A DNA stretch of 64,000 nt from Zygnema cylindricum (Eukaryota; Streptophyta; Zygnematophyceae; Zygnematales; Zygnemataceae), in NCBI GenBank assembly GCA_037447655.1, contig JBBHKE010002047.1, forward strand, positions 118,958-182,957, in the 5' to 3' direction. A model generated the notes under the pieces. That model did no database searches and was not told where the DNA came from. It worked only from the letters and a program-made list of their open reading frames with translations. The translations under genes and the position numbers were made by a program. Of the stretch, positions 21,233 through 31,854 are shown piece by piece; within the stretch, counting starts at the first letter, position 1, and each line of letters starts with the position of its first letter.

Positions 21233-22012
21233 TTAGCCTGCAGAGGAGCTGGTCAACACTACTCGCAGCTCGCGGCAGCCATGACAGGACCAATGGCCAG
21301 CCGACACGGCAATCAATGGAGGAATGAGGCACTCGATGTGAAAACCTTGATTACAATGATCACACAGAAGCATGGTTGTTTTGCCATCCGCTCGCTTGCA
21401 GAGGGCACATTCAGTTGCCTCTGTGATTGGAATTCTCATTGGATCCATATCCTGCGACAAATCTGGTAAGTAACATTGGGCACAGTTCTTCGAATGCTCT
21501 CGAATCGTCCTTGTATCCGCACCTTGCAATCCCAACATCCCGTTAGTATAGATGTCCACCACACGGAGAATGTGTGGAGAGACATTGGTGTCGAAAGTAT
21601 CCAAGAGATGACGCGAGTCGAGGAGAAAACCGGGCTCACTGAAAATATTCGGCAATGATGGGCTATCCTGCCAGGCCTTTTCTGCAAAATGGGAGATGAC
21701 AATTTCATCCCCAATGGCGATACCGGAGAATGCCGGAAGAGCTGAAGCCAAATGTGCCATAGTGGCCAACGGTTTGTGGGCGGAGATAAGAGGAAGGCAG
21801 ATTTTGCGTCCTGAAAAGTTAGAGCGGCGGTAGAGGAAGGTTTGATCATGCATATCTACTCCTCCACTGATTCGGAAGATAACATCCTGTCCAACTAAGC
21901 ATTCGAAATCGTTACATTTTGTGACCAATGCTTGGACAGAAATTTCCACGGACTCACCCTCGGTTCCGTTTTGAAACCGAAAGACGAGCGGGTCCTTGGT
22001 GATTCGAAGCAT
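21233..22012 (-). CDS. PHD-finger protein, unidentified
   Basis: An intact 259-residue ORF. Residues about 206-250 form a C4HC3 PHD finger (CALC...MLLCDHCNQGFHIECL...HWSCHGC), a histone-tail-reading zinc fold, so a chromatin role is plausible. The N-terminal part (about residues 1-85: PLVFRFQNGT...ECLVGQDVIFRISGGVDM...FLYRR) resembles the C-terminal half of a retropepsin (hydrophobic-G-x-D flap partner, then a Gly-Gly strand). No D-S/T-G triad is present, so that link is tentative. The open frame continues upstream of the ATG for at least 25 codons, so an upstream exon is possible. It lies between inverted repeats. I do not recognise a named gene. Confidence 0.7.
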   Translation of the reverse strand: MLRITKDPLVFRFQNGTEGESVEISVQALVTKCNDFECLVGQDVIFRISGGVDMHDQTFLYRRSNFSGRKICLPLISAHKPLATMAHLASALPAFSGIAIGDEIVISHFAEKAWQDSPSLPNIFSEPGFLLDSRHLLDTFDTNVSPHILRVVDIYTNGMLGLQGADTRTIREHSKNCAQCYLPDLSQDMDPMRIPITEATECALCKRADGKTTMLLCDHCNQGFHIECLIPPLIAVSAGHWSCHGCRELRVVLTSSSAG

Positions 22013-22129
22013 GTGCTCCGTGGTACCGGCTGAATTAGGAGTTGTGTAGCCGTGGCTAATTATTCTTGTCCAAAAGAAATTATTATTAAAAAAAGAATTT
22101 AATTAAAAATATGAATTTTATTTTATAAA

Positions 22130-22440
22130 AAAAAAAACCTAGGCTTGAAACAACCCAAATTCGGCAAGAAACCCTAATACTGCCACAAACCCTAATTCTG
22201 CAGAAAAAACCCTAATTCGGACAGAAAAACCCTAATTATGGCTGCTTAACATACTAGATCTGCAGCCAAGAACCTTGTAAGAACAAGTTTGAAGGATAAG
22301 ATGTAAAGAACTAGGCCTAAAATTTGCAAAAACCCTAAAATCTGCAGCCAAAACCCTAAATCTGCAGTCAAACCCTAATTTCGCAGATTAACCCTAAATC
22401 TGCTGCAGAATTTAGGTCTAACGCTGCAGCCAAGAAATAG
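22130..22440 (-). promoter_or_regulatory. Telobox-like repeats upstream of the PHD ORF
   Basis: About nine interspersed (A)AACCCTAA(T/A) motifs on the plus strand (TTAGGGTTT on the gene strand), spaced roughly 15-50 bp and separated by CTGCAG-containing text (ATCTGCAGCCAA). In plants such teloboxes occur near promoters and 5' leaders and bind telomere-repeat-binding factors. They are not tandem, so this is not a telomere tract. Confidence 0.55.
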
Positions 22441-22550
22441 AGTGGCAGTAGAATAGGGAACCATGATTGAAAGAAAGAAATTGAAGAAGACAAAAACAAA
22501 ATGGTTTTTTTTTTGTAAACATTTTTTTTTTTAAATTGTTTTTCGGACAA

Positions 22551-22748
22551 GATGGGTTCATCCACTCTAGGGGAGTATTATACCCTTATTCGTTTTCTTT
22601 CTCGTTGTTCATATTTATTCTTTTCCATGATATACATATTCTTTGTCATCCTTCATGTGCACTTTTTCGTTGGTATATCACTGGGAGCATGACGTGGCTG
22701 GATATGATGCATGTTCACGCTTGCTTGCCTTCCATGCACGACAAGTGC
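22551..22748 (-). repeat. Right arm of PHD inverted-repeat unit
   Basis: Reverse-complement partner of 21018-21215. The inner edge is GATGGGTTCATCCACTC and the outer edge CATGCACGACAAGTG. Confidence 0.8.
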
Positions 22749-22837
22749 AATCATCTCAGGTCTCATTATCCTCAAAAGTAATACCATCCACTATTCCCTT
22801 TTTCTTCATTTTCTTTAATCTATCTAGGTGCACATTA

Positions 22838-22912
22838 ACAATACGGATTAACAGTACGGATTGAGGTTTACATTCTGTCTTGACGCTTTGTCGCATTCCA
22901 GCAGTGAATACC
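22838..22912 (+). repeat. Direct repeat flanking hAT-like MITE H1 (copy 1)
   Basis: AATACGGATTAACAGTACGG...GTCTTGACGCTTTGTCGC recurs at 23826-23902 with a few changes. The two copies flank H1 and lead into the 33-bp array, so the surrounding DNA was duplicated before or around the MITE insertion. Confidence 0.7.
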
Positions 22913-22920
22913 CTAATTCA

Positions 22921-23734
22921 TAGTGTTGTGTATCGGTTAAAAATTTATCGCGATGACACCGATACCGATAGTTATCTGTTTTCAAACGGTTTGAGGTTCC
23001 AATATATCGGTCATAGACCAACAAATTCCATATCGGCGATAACTTTTAAAAAATATAGTATGCATACAATAGTACTATATAACATTCTGTATTATATTAT
23101 TTCCTTTATATAGCGTGGTATGCCGTATAATGTATCTACTCTGTATCTGTTTAACTTAAATCTATTACGGACAACATAGCACATAAATGTCAATATATTT
23201 AAAACAATACTTTATAGTTCTAAAAATATAATATTGAAACGAACAAATTAAATTACATTGTAAAATTTTAAATCAAACTTTTTTGAAAAACATACGTACA
23301 GACAAACAGATCAAACGAGCACATCTGTCAGACTGCCGCCATTTACTGCAGCCTACTGCCACCATTTTTTGACAATTCAGGGGCACTTATTTGAAAAAAT
23401 ATGAGTTTTTTATAAAATTAGTAAAAATATTTATTTATTCATTGCGATTTTTTACCGTAATCAGGGGGAAGGGGGTCCGGGCGCGTCCGGCAAATAACAC
23501 GTACAGTTGAGTGTAGTTGCCGTACATACTGGCCGTACATTTATCTGTACATTCCGTACAAATATTGACGATAGTTATCCATATCGGTGTTATCGCCGAT
23601 AATAACCGATAAATATTGGTTATTTATCGGCGATAACACCGATAACGATACATCGTACCATTATATCGATTATCGGATACCCGAAAAACGCCCATATCGT
23701 TAAATCGACAAATCCTTACCGATACACAACACTA
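22921..23734. mobile_element. hAT-like MITE H1
   Basis: Terminal inverted repeats TAGTGTTGTGTATCGGT / ACCGATACACAACACTA bound an 814-bp unit with no coding frame. It is flanked by 8-bp direct repeats CTAATTCA / CTCATTCA (7 of 8 match). Eight-base duplications and (C/T)AG-type ends are hallmarks of hAT transposons. Further inverted CGATAACACCGATA motifs lie just inside both ends. A transposase must come from elsewhere. Confidence 0.8.
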
Positions 23735-23930
23735 CTCATTCAGAACAAAAAGCCAGTACGGATGGCGATTCTGAAAAATAACAAGTGTTCTGAATGGAGA
23801 CAAAAAAACAACAGTACGGTTTAACAATACGGATTAACACTACGGATTGAGGTTTGCATTCCGTCTTGAAGCTTTGTCGCCTAGCAGCAGTGGATACCTA
23901 AATCCAGGAGTAACAACTAGTATGGATGGC

Positions 23931-24175
23931 GATGGAGACAAAAATACCACAACCGGTTTTCCGAATGGAGACAAAAATACAACAACCAGTGTTTCGAATG
24001 GAGACAGAAATACCACAACCAGTTTTCCGAATGGAGACAAAAATACAACAACCAGTGTTTCGAATGGAGACAAAAATACCACAACCAGTTTTCCGAATGG
24101 AGACAAAAATACAACAACCAGTGTTTCGAATGGAGACAAAAATACCACAACCAGTTTTCCGAATGGAGACAAAGA
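23931..24175 (+). repeat. 33-bp minisatellite with 66-bp higher-order pattern
   Basis: Seven-plus units of AATGGAGACAAAAATAC..., alternating strictly between an A type (CCACAACCAGTTTTCCG) and a B type (CAACAACCAGTGTTTCG). Because 33 is a multiple of three, frames stay open on both strands (plus strand NGDKNTTTSFP / NGDKNTTTSVS). A single stray unit-like piece lies at 23796-23815. The start is next to the duplicated ACGGATTGAGG segment. Confidence 0.9.
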
Positions 24176-24916
24176 TATCAGATAAAGAAATGCTTAGTTA
24201 GTGGGGCAGTCCTCTTTGTTCTTATAACTCGCTCTCTCCCTCTTGTTTTTCTCTTATGTTTACTCCCTTTTGGCCATATTTTTCTGTCTCCCCTCCCTTC
24301 TCTCTTTCTACAGTGCTTGTATCCCGCATCATGACTCGAGAGCTTCTGAGAAGTTTCTAACATATTAATAGGTAGGAGGTTTTTTTTTTTTATTGGGTCA
24401 TAAATTTAGTTTTTTATTTCGTTTTTTTTTACTATTTTATAGAGAAGCATCTGTTATGTAATTTTTTATTTGTTGTATATTTCTTTAGATTTTCTTTAGA
24501 TATATTTAGATTTATTCATTAATCTGAATTGTTTCTTTGGTGAAGTTTTGGTCCAATGATGTGTTTGTAATGTTTTCCTTGAAGTCACAATATAGGAACT
24601 AATAATATAAATAATAAATAATACAAATAAGGAGCCTATATCCTTGGCGAGATAAGTCGACACACGCTTGTATTCATCATACATTGGTCGTAAATTCATT
24701 GAATCGTACGAAATTTGAGTTTCTATGTTCTAATTCCGTTCGAAAGTTTTGTCAGTGACCATGTAATCAACGTTCACATGCATATGAAAATAAAATCGAA
24801 AGAATCTTGTTTTCTGACCAGAAATTATTTTTCTTCACAAAATACCTGACCTTGACACGATTTAAAAAGTTAAACTCGAGGATATACCCTTACATTTTTT
24901 CTTTATTTTATAGTAC
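24176..24916. other. Unassigned AT-rich region
   Basis: Pyrimidine-rich text (CTCGCTCTCTCCCTC) followed by T-runs. There is no coding frame or family match that I can support. It could be intron or promoter of the putative exon at 25009. Confidence 0.4.
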
Positions 24917-25008
24917 TTGCTGATGTTGTCTACCCAACCACATCCCGGCTTCATCCACTTTACTTTTTCTTTTCCTCTTTTTTTTGTCGTTTTCTCTTAC
25001 TCCCGCAG

Positions 25009-25132
25009 GTTTCCACCAGCATCATTTGATGTCATGGAAACTCTTCCCTTGATTGTCGTAAATGGAGTACTTGGCAGAATTTTCAGTTTTGCAGGAAATC
25101 GTTTGGGAGAGCTGCTAGTGAAGGCTGTCATG
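25009..25132 (+). CDS. Possible host exon, 5' part, interrupted by B3
   Basis: A polypyrimidine tract ending CTTACTCCCGCAG (AG at 25007-25008) resembles a plant 3' splice site. The exon has an ATG at 25034 opening METLPLIVVNGVLGRIF... and stays open to the B3 insertion. When the retrotransposon is mentally removed, the frame continues at 31593-31702. It faintly resembles the helical N-termini of plant coiled-coil resistance proteins, but there is no diagnostic motif. It could be chance. Confidence 0.35.
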
Positions 25133-26189
25133 TGAAACTCTGAGACCTCCATAAGTCCTCAGAGTGGACAGTTCCAAGAAGCCTCTACGATAACCCTGAC
25201 CCCTTTGTGTTTCAGCAAAAATAACTGCCACCCTGGCAGACAAAAACTCCGACCAACTTCACCCCTGTGAAGACAAGACTCGCTTGAGTCGATAGCAAAA
25301 AGAATCTCTGATTTTGCTCCCCTGAGCAGTAAGTAATGGAGGGTCAAAGTTGACCTTTTGTACAGAAGCTCTCTGGGAGAGAGGGTCCTATCTTCTAATT
25401 TTTCTAAGTCCTATCTCTCTCACAGACTCTATCTACTGATGTACGGAACCAACCAGAATTGAGTTTTGTACGCAAAAGTACAGCCGCCGGTGTACTTTCG
25501 GTACGGACATTGTACGACATGGCCTAAATGTCGACACATGTGAAATCCGGATTCGGTGCCATAATCTCCGGAGATTCTACAATCCAACGGAATTTCGCCA
25601 CGCGTCATCCGATGTGGCGATGTCCACAAACCGCCGAAATCTTCCTCCGCGATCTCGGCGCTAATCCCCGCCGTCCGATTAAATTCGGATTTAATCGTAG
25701 CCGTAATAAATACATGCGCGGTATTCGTTTCACTAAAGAATTAAATGCGCGGTATTGGTTTCGTATCCGTACCGGAATCCGTATTTTTACATTTACTGGA
25801 TATATATCTCTCGTAAACAGTTACAGTTAAATGAACTATCATACGTATAAATGTTTAAATAATTATCAAACCATAGAGTACATAACACTACTTCTAGACT
25901 TAACGGCTAAGGCTACCGACTATTGGCTGTTTGCCAGCCTGCAGGTACCAGGATCAAATCTTGTCGCCGACACATATCTTTTAGTAAATTAAACCCGTAA
26001 CTAAAATATATTTTCCCGTAAACCTCTCGATAGCCTAGGTAGTCATGGCTCTAGCTCCTTCTCCAATTTCTCAATGACTGCGACAAGTTTGAGAAGTTAG
26101 AGAGAGAAGTTAGAGGTAGACTGCCTCGGTATCTTTCTTATTTCTAATCAGACCTAGAAAATACTTAAAAAAGACCCTTAATTTCTACA
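25133..26189 (-). repeat. B3 3' LTR (family B)
   Basis: A 1057-bp LTR, TGTAGAAATTAAGGG (26189) to GAGTTTCA (25133) on the minus strand. It shows the family's duplicated GCGCGGTATT(C/G)GTTTC motif near 25716-25762. Confidence 0.92.
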
Positions 26190-28138
26190 CTCCCCTTATT
26201 TTCTAGTCAATCTTTAATTTCAGACCACACTTCTCCCTGCAGAAAATTAGCTTAGGGGAAGGCACACATTTGGTCATCATATCTGCTACCATCTCACTAT
26301 CTGGTCGGTACTCTAAGCTGATTATTTTATTTTCTACTTTCTCTCTAACAAAGCCGAGTCTAATGTCCATGTGTTTAGCTTTAAAATGATGTTTAGGATT
26401 GGCAGAAATAGCGATTGCTGCTTGATTATCACTAAAAAAATTATGCACACCACTCTTAAGGTGACCAAGCTCACCAAGCAAAGACTTGACCCACATCAAT
26501 TCTTTTACAGCAGAGCAAGAGGCCATATACTCAGCCTCCATGGTGGACTGAGCAATAACTTTTTGCTGTTTCTACTCCAACAGCAAGCCCCATCACCCAC
26601 ATATAATACATATCCAGAAGTGCATCTCCTCATAGGAGCATCACCATAACTAGCATCGCTCCAAGTAGTGATGTCAGTAATCTCCCCACCCAAATGCACC
26701 CATAGATCCCTAGTTCCTATCAAGTATCTAAAAACTCTCTTAGGTGCCTCCCAATCCTTCTTAGTGGGAGCATTTAGACTTCTACTCAGCACTCCTACAG
26801 CTGCAGCTAAATCCGGCCGGGTATAATTCATAAAATAGATTACACTTCCCACTACTTGCCTGTAAGGAATAGTCTGCATGAACTTCTGTTCTTCTGGAGA
26901 TAATTTCTCTTCTAAGACTATGACTCCTTCTTCCTCACTCCCCTCACTTCCCTTCTTCAACTCCATTGGAGTTGTACAACTATTAGCTTTATCCATTTGA
27001 AATTTTTCAAGCATGTTCTATATTGCTTCCTTTTGAGTCAATCTTATAATTTTTCTTTTTCGGTCTCTCTCCCCTTGAATTCCCAAAATATATTTTGCTC
27101 CACCCATATCCTTCATTTCAAATCTCCTCTTAAGATCAGTTTTCTGTTTATTATTTTTTTCCATTGATTTACTTAAAACAAGCAAATCATCAACATAAAT
27201 TGCAATGAATATGATACCTTCCTCATCTTCAAAAACATAGATTGAGTGATCTGAGCTGATCCGGATATATCCCAGACCGGTAAGAAACTCATCAAGCTTC
27301 TTCTTCCATTGTCGAGGCGCTGTTTCAAACCATAAAGAGATTTAATCAGCCGGCATACCTTACTCTCCTCTCCTTCCTCCACAATCCCTTTGGGTTGTCG
27401 CGTGAAGATCTCCTCTTCCAATCCTCCATGCAAAAATGCTGTCTTGATGTCCATCTGGTGTACTTCCATGTCTTCCGCTGCTGCCTGGCTGAGAAGTATG
27501 CGGATGGAGGGAAATTTGATGACCCGGGCAAAGGTTTCTTCGTAGTCAATTCCCTCCTTTTGTGTAAATCCCTGTGCCACTAATCTGGCCTTGTAGCGCT
27601 CGATTGTGTTATCTGGGTTCAGTTTTAATTTGAAAACCCACTTACAACCGATTGGTTTTTGTTTAGGTGGACAATCCACCCGCTCCCAAGTATCGGCTGC
27701 CATAATTGAGGCCATCTCCTCATTGATGGTTGTCTTCCGCCGGTTTCTTTCTGGACAAGTCATCGCCTCTCCATAAGTTTGAGGTTCATCTTGATGAGAT
27801 AGTTTAGTTACCTTGTTATTAACATGTTTTTCTTGTAGTCTTTTGCTAATTCTCATTACCCCCTTAAAATTTGAGGCCGGAATAGATGGTTCTCGTGGAT
27901 TCTTTCGAACAAACTCGGCTTCTCCCCTATCTCTTGATTCCGAATCAATTTCCACCACGTCTTCCGCTGCGGGTAGAGTTCTCACTGGAGTTTCCACAGC
28001 CGAGTCCTTTTCAGTCTGATTTGTATCTGCAAGAATGTCATCTTCTCTAAAACCCGGATAGTTAGGGAGCTCAAAGTCATCGGAATTTTCTGACTCAAAT
28101 CTGAGTTTTACTGACTTTGTATATTTGAAGGGATCCAC
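26190..28138 (-). pseudogene. B3 reverse transcriptase and RNase H
   Basis: The frame 28138-27173 begins in the integrase/RT linker (Ser/Glu-rich) and includes ERVDCPPKQKPIGCKWVFKLKLN and MDIKTAFLHGGLEEEIF, breaking just before the YVDD box (the last residues read MLMICLF from a shifted frame). The frame 27014-26505 holds the RT thumb and start of RNase H (VGSVIYFMNYTRPDLAAAVGVLSRSL, ITTWSDASYGDAPM). The frame 26541-26203 is the RNase H end (MEAEYMASCSAVKELMW, SDNQAAIAIS, HMDIRLGFVREKV). Three frameshifts make it non-functional. The polypurine tract is AAAATAAGGGGAG at the LTR. Confidence 0.9.
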
Positions 28139-29430
28139 TGACTTTCCTTCATCTATAACTACTAGATGCTTTACTAAGTTTATATCTTCCCTTTTTAGAT
28201 CATAAACTCTATATCCTTTAACATCCTCATCATATCCTAATAAGTATCCCGGTTTTCCTTTAGGATATAGCTTTCAATCAGACCGATCTGTATCTAGACT
28301 GAATACTTGACTGCCGAAAACCTTTAAGTGAGATAAGTTTGGTTTCCGGCCTGTCCATCTCTCATAAGTTGTTTGATCTTTTATAGCTGAAGTAAGAACT
28401 CTATTTTTGAGGTAATTAGCACAGTTCATTGCTTCTGCCCGAAACCTTTTTCCTATCTTCATATCTAACAACATACTTCTAGCACTATCACTTAGTGTTC
28501 TATTTAACCTTTCAGCTACCCCATTTTGTTCCGGGTTTTCTGGAACTGTCTTTTGGTGTTGGACCCCATCTTCCCTCAGAAAATCCTCAAACTGGTTAGA
28601 AGTATACTCTCCACCGTTGTCACTCCTTATTCTCTTGATTGGAGTTTCATGAAGTTTTTCACTCTATGCTTTATATTGTCTAAAACAATCCTGAGCTTCG
28701 GACTTGTTTTTCAAAAAAATACACTCGGGAATACCAAAACCAATCATCAGTGATAGTCATCATAAATCTCTTCCCCCCAGTGAGGGCACTTTAGCTGGTC
28801 CCCAAATATCTGTGTGTACTAGATCTAGAATTTTTTCTCCCTTATAGGTGGTTGTTTTAGAAAGGGTAATATGTGTGTTTTACCTTGAGCACATCCACTA
28901 CAATCACTTATATTATCATTCTCACTAAACTAAATCCCTTCCACCACTCCCATCTTTTTCATCTCTCTTAACTTATCTAGATTCACATGCCCAAGCCTCT
29001 TATGCCACATCATAATATCATGAACACCAACATAATAAAGTTTCTTCTTTTCATTACATAAAACTAGCCTAAACATCCCATGGGTTCCTTTCTCAGCAAT
29101 GAAATAGACATCCTCCTCAAAACTAGCAGTAAAGACTCCTTCCCTAGTGCTAGTGAAAAAACCCATTATCATCTAATACAGATGTAGAGATAAGGTTTTT
29201 GTTTAGCTCCGGAATAAACAATACATCGGAGAATGTTAATATTGATGTCTTTCCTTCTACTAACACTTTCAGATCTACCGATCCTATAAGAGTAGTGGTG
29301 ACTATCCTTTCATCCCCGTACTGTATCACTACGGTGGGAATATTTCTTATCTTAGTGAACAGGTGCCTATCCTTACACATGTGCATGGAGGCACCTGAAT
29401 CTACAATCCAGCCTGCTTCACCTTTCAATC
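28139..29430 (-). pseudogene. B3 protease and integrase
   Basis: The frame 29428-29150 keeps the retropepsin motif WIVDSGASMHMCKD. The frame 29172-28930 has the integrase zinc His pair (MWHKRLGHVNLDKL). The core follows in broken frames down to 28475. The frame 28474-28274 carries GKRFRAEAMNCANYLKNR and the C-terminal GRKPNLSHLKVFGSQVF. Stops and small indels (near 28700-28930) disrupt the catalytic core. Confidence 0.87.
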
Positions 29431-29599
29431 CACCGTAAGCACATTTTGCCTTCGTGGAATTTCGACCTCGTTTTTTGCCTCCAACTCCTCATCTAAAAGG
29501 AGCTCATCGTCCTCGTCCTCGGATTCCGCCTCATGTACCTGTGTCACAAGGGCCTTTTTCTTTCCTCTCAGGGTACCACCGGTCTGCCCCTCCTTTAAC

Positions 29600-30557
29600 C
29601 GAAGCTCGGTTAGCTTAGTGCACTATGCCATATAGTGCCCAGGTTTCTTACAAAAATGACATAAACCTTTGGGAGCCCTTGGTCCGAACTCATCGGTGTG
29701 ATTTTTTTGCTCCCTTCCCCTATAGTTTTCGACCGGTTTTCGGGAATCCTTGTTCCTCCAATCGGTCGCAGTTGCCAAAGCTTGGCCACTCTTTCCTCCC
29801 CTTCGGATTTCAATCGTATTCTCCAGAACGAGAATCATCCCTACCAGTGAGTTCCATATCCACCTTGAGTCGGGCAAGTCCTGCACACGGTTGACTATGT
29901 TCTCGAACTCATTGGGTAACTTCATCAGTAAACAGTTAACCTTTTCTTTTTCACTAAAATCTTTTCTCGCACTCTCTAGCTCCATGAAGAGTGTAGCAAG
30001 CTCATTGCAAAAATCCAACATCTTCCCCCCTTTGTATACATACTCCTTAACTTTATGATCAGCCAACTGTTGTTGCTGAATCGTACCACTTCGGTACATC
30101 TCTATGAGAGCCATCCAAAGATCGGATGCCCTTTCTACCTGCAAATGAGGACATGCAAGTCCATGAGTGAGATGGCGTAGGATGAAGTGCTTTGCGGCAA
30201 TATCGTTGAAGTCCTAGGTTTCAGTATCATTCTCTCGTTCCTCGGAATAGGTGACATGAATGCCGAACCAGTTGCTATTGGTGTGGTCGCCTCCTTCTCA
30301 TATCTTTTGTCCACGACCTCTCTTTCCTTTGTTTCCTCCGTTGAAGGTGGATCCTCTTTCCTGATGAATCAGCTTCTTCCAAACCCTGGAGGGATTCCAA
30401 GACTTCACGGACGCCCCAACCGTACACTCACTAAACCCCAAAACCTTTTTTCGCATAGAGCTCCTATCATCATACTTTCCCAGTATATAAAGTCAGTTCC
30501 ATTAAAGATTGGTACCGTAGAGGGTGGGCCCATAACATGAAACTCTCAGACCTCCAT
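29600..30557 (-). pseudogene. B3 gag
   Basis: The frame 30144-29623 is the Gag core with RVQDLPDSRWIWNSLVGM (CAG retained) and a knuckle CHFCKKPGHYMA whose final Cys codon lies just beyond a stop (CACTATGCC). The start codon inside the LTR is followed after two codons by TGA (ATGGAGGTCTGA), and the T-W-D-F Trp is TAG, so full-length Gag cannot be made. Confidence 0.85.
30525..30537 (-). promoter_or_regulatory. B3 primer-binding site, half-tRNA(iMet) type
   Basis: On the minus strand TGTTATGGGCCCA follows the LTR end, one base from the consensus GGTTATGGGCCCA. Confidence 0.8.
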
Positions 30558-31592
30558 AAGTCCTCAGAGTGGACAGCTTCCAAGAAGCCTCTAGGATAAC
30601 ACTAACCCCTTTGTGTTTCAGCAAAAACAACTACAACCCTGGCAAACAATAACTCTGACCAACTTCACCCCTCTGAAGGCAAGACTCCCTTGAGTCGATA
30701 GCAAAAAGAATCTCTGAATTTGCTCCCCTGGGCAGTAAGTTATGGAGGGTCAAAGTTTACCTTTTGTACAGAAGCTCTTTGGTTGAGAGGATCCTATCTC
30801 CTAATTTTTCTAAGTCCTATCTCTCTCACAGACTCTATCTACTGATGTACGGAGCCAACAAAATGCATCTTCGTACACAAAAGTATAGCTGTCGGTGTAC
30901 TTTCTGTACGAACATCGTACGACATGGCCCAAATGTCGACACGTGGTATGTCCGCATTCGTTCTTGTAATCCTCGAGATGCCGCGATCCAATGTTAGTCC
31001 GCCACGTGTCATCCGATGTGGGGATGTCCATAAACCGCCGAAATCCTCTTCCGCGATCTCGGGTTAATTCCGGCCGTCCAATTAAATTCACATTTAATCG
31101 TAGCCGTAATAAATACATGCGCGGTATTCGTTTCACTAAAGAATTAAATGCGCGGTATTGGTTTCTTATCTGTACCGAAATCCGTACTTTTACATTTACT
31201 GGATATATGTCTCCCGTAATCAGTTACAGTTAAATGAACTTTTCTACGTATAAATGTTTAAGTAATTATCAAATCATATAGTACATAACACTACTCCTAG
31301 ACTTAACGGCTAAGGCTACCGGCTATTGGCTGTCTGCCGGCATGCAGGTACCACGATCAAATCCTGTCGCCGGCACATATCTTTTGGTAAATTAAACCCC
31401 TAACTAAAATATATTTTCCTGTTAACCTCTGGATAGCCTAGGTAGCCATGGCTCTAGCTCCTTCTCCAATTTCTCAGTGATTGCGACAAGTTTGAGAAGT
31501 TGGAGAGAGAAGTTAGAGATAGACTGCCTCAGCTTCTTTCTTATTTCTATTCAGACCTAGAAATTACTTTAAAAAGACCATTAATTTCTACA
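30538..31592 (-). repeat. B3 5' LTR (family B)
   Basis: A 1055-bp partner of 25133-26189, from TGTAGAAATTAATGG (31592) to GAGAGTTTCA (30538). It contains the doubled GCGCGGTATT motif near 31119-31160. Confidence 0.92.
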
Positions 31593-31702
31593 TCATCGGA
31601 AGCCCTATAGAGATTCAGGACATTACCGTACGGGTAACCATTAACCACCAAATGGGAAAGTATAAATGTAGATTTACAGTGCGGCAAATGGGAAGTATGT
31701 AA
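31593..31702 (+). CDS. Possible host exon, 3' continuation after B3
   Basis: In frame with the ATG at 25034 after removal of B3 and one target-site copy. It reads GSPIEIQDITVRVTINHQMG... to a TAA at 31700. A CGG|GTAACC at about 31628 could be a splice donor. The sequence is unrecognised and the support is only frame continuity plus an upstream acceptor. Confidence 0.3.
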
Positions 31703-31854
31703 TACTTCTACAAAGTGGAGGACCACAATGGTGTGCACAAACATCAAGCATGGAGAGAGGTGACGCTCCCGCAAGTTTTTGAAACTAGCGCCTATGAGGC
31801 AGACGATCGATCTTCATGGAAACACTGAAGGGAAGTGGACTTGTGGCAGGTGAC
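31703..31854. other. Spacer before D1
   Basis: About 150 bp with no family match, ending GTGAC at the D1 LTR. It may belong to the same host locus as the split exon. Confidence 0.4.

Larger units (their letters stand above)
21018..22748. mobile_element. Inverted-repeat unit enclosing a PHD-finger gene
   Basis: Arms 21018-21215 and 22551-22748 are inverted copies of about 195 bp and high identity by eye (shared GATATACCAACGAAAA, GTGCACATGAAGGATGACAA). They enclose one minus-strand ORF and its upstream region. One reading is a TIR DNA transposon that captured a host gene. Another is two oppositely oriented LTR starts, because each arm begins next to a purine-rich stretch (CTAGGGGAG|TATTATACC on the right) resembling the C1 polypurine/LTR junction. 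No target duplication is evident. Confidence 0.6.
25133..31592 (-). mobile_element. B3, full-length family B copia element
   Basis: A 6460-bp element on the minus strand: 5' LTR 30538-31592, primer site, gag, protease, integrase, RT, RNase H, polypurine tract and 3' LTR 25133-26189. The flanking 5-mers are TCATG (25128-25132) and TCATC (31593-31597), a 4-of-5 target duplication. It lands inside the possible exon described at 25009. Confidence 0.92.

Noticed and set aside
23840-24201. Repeat proteins NGDKNTTTSFP (plus) and SPFGKLVVVFL (minus)
   Set aside because: They arise from a 33-bp array whose length is a multiple of three. Open on both strands, with no start or promoter evidence.
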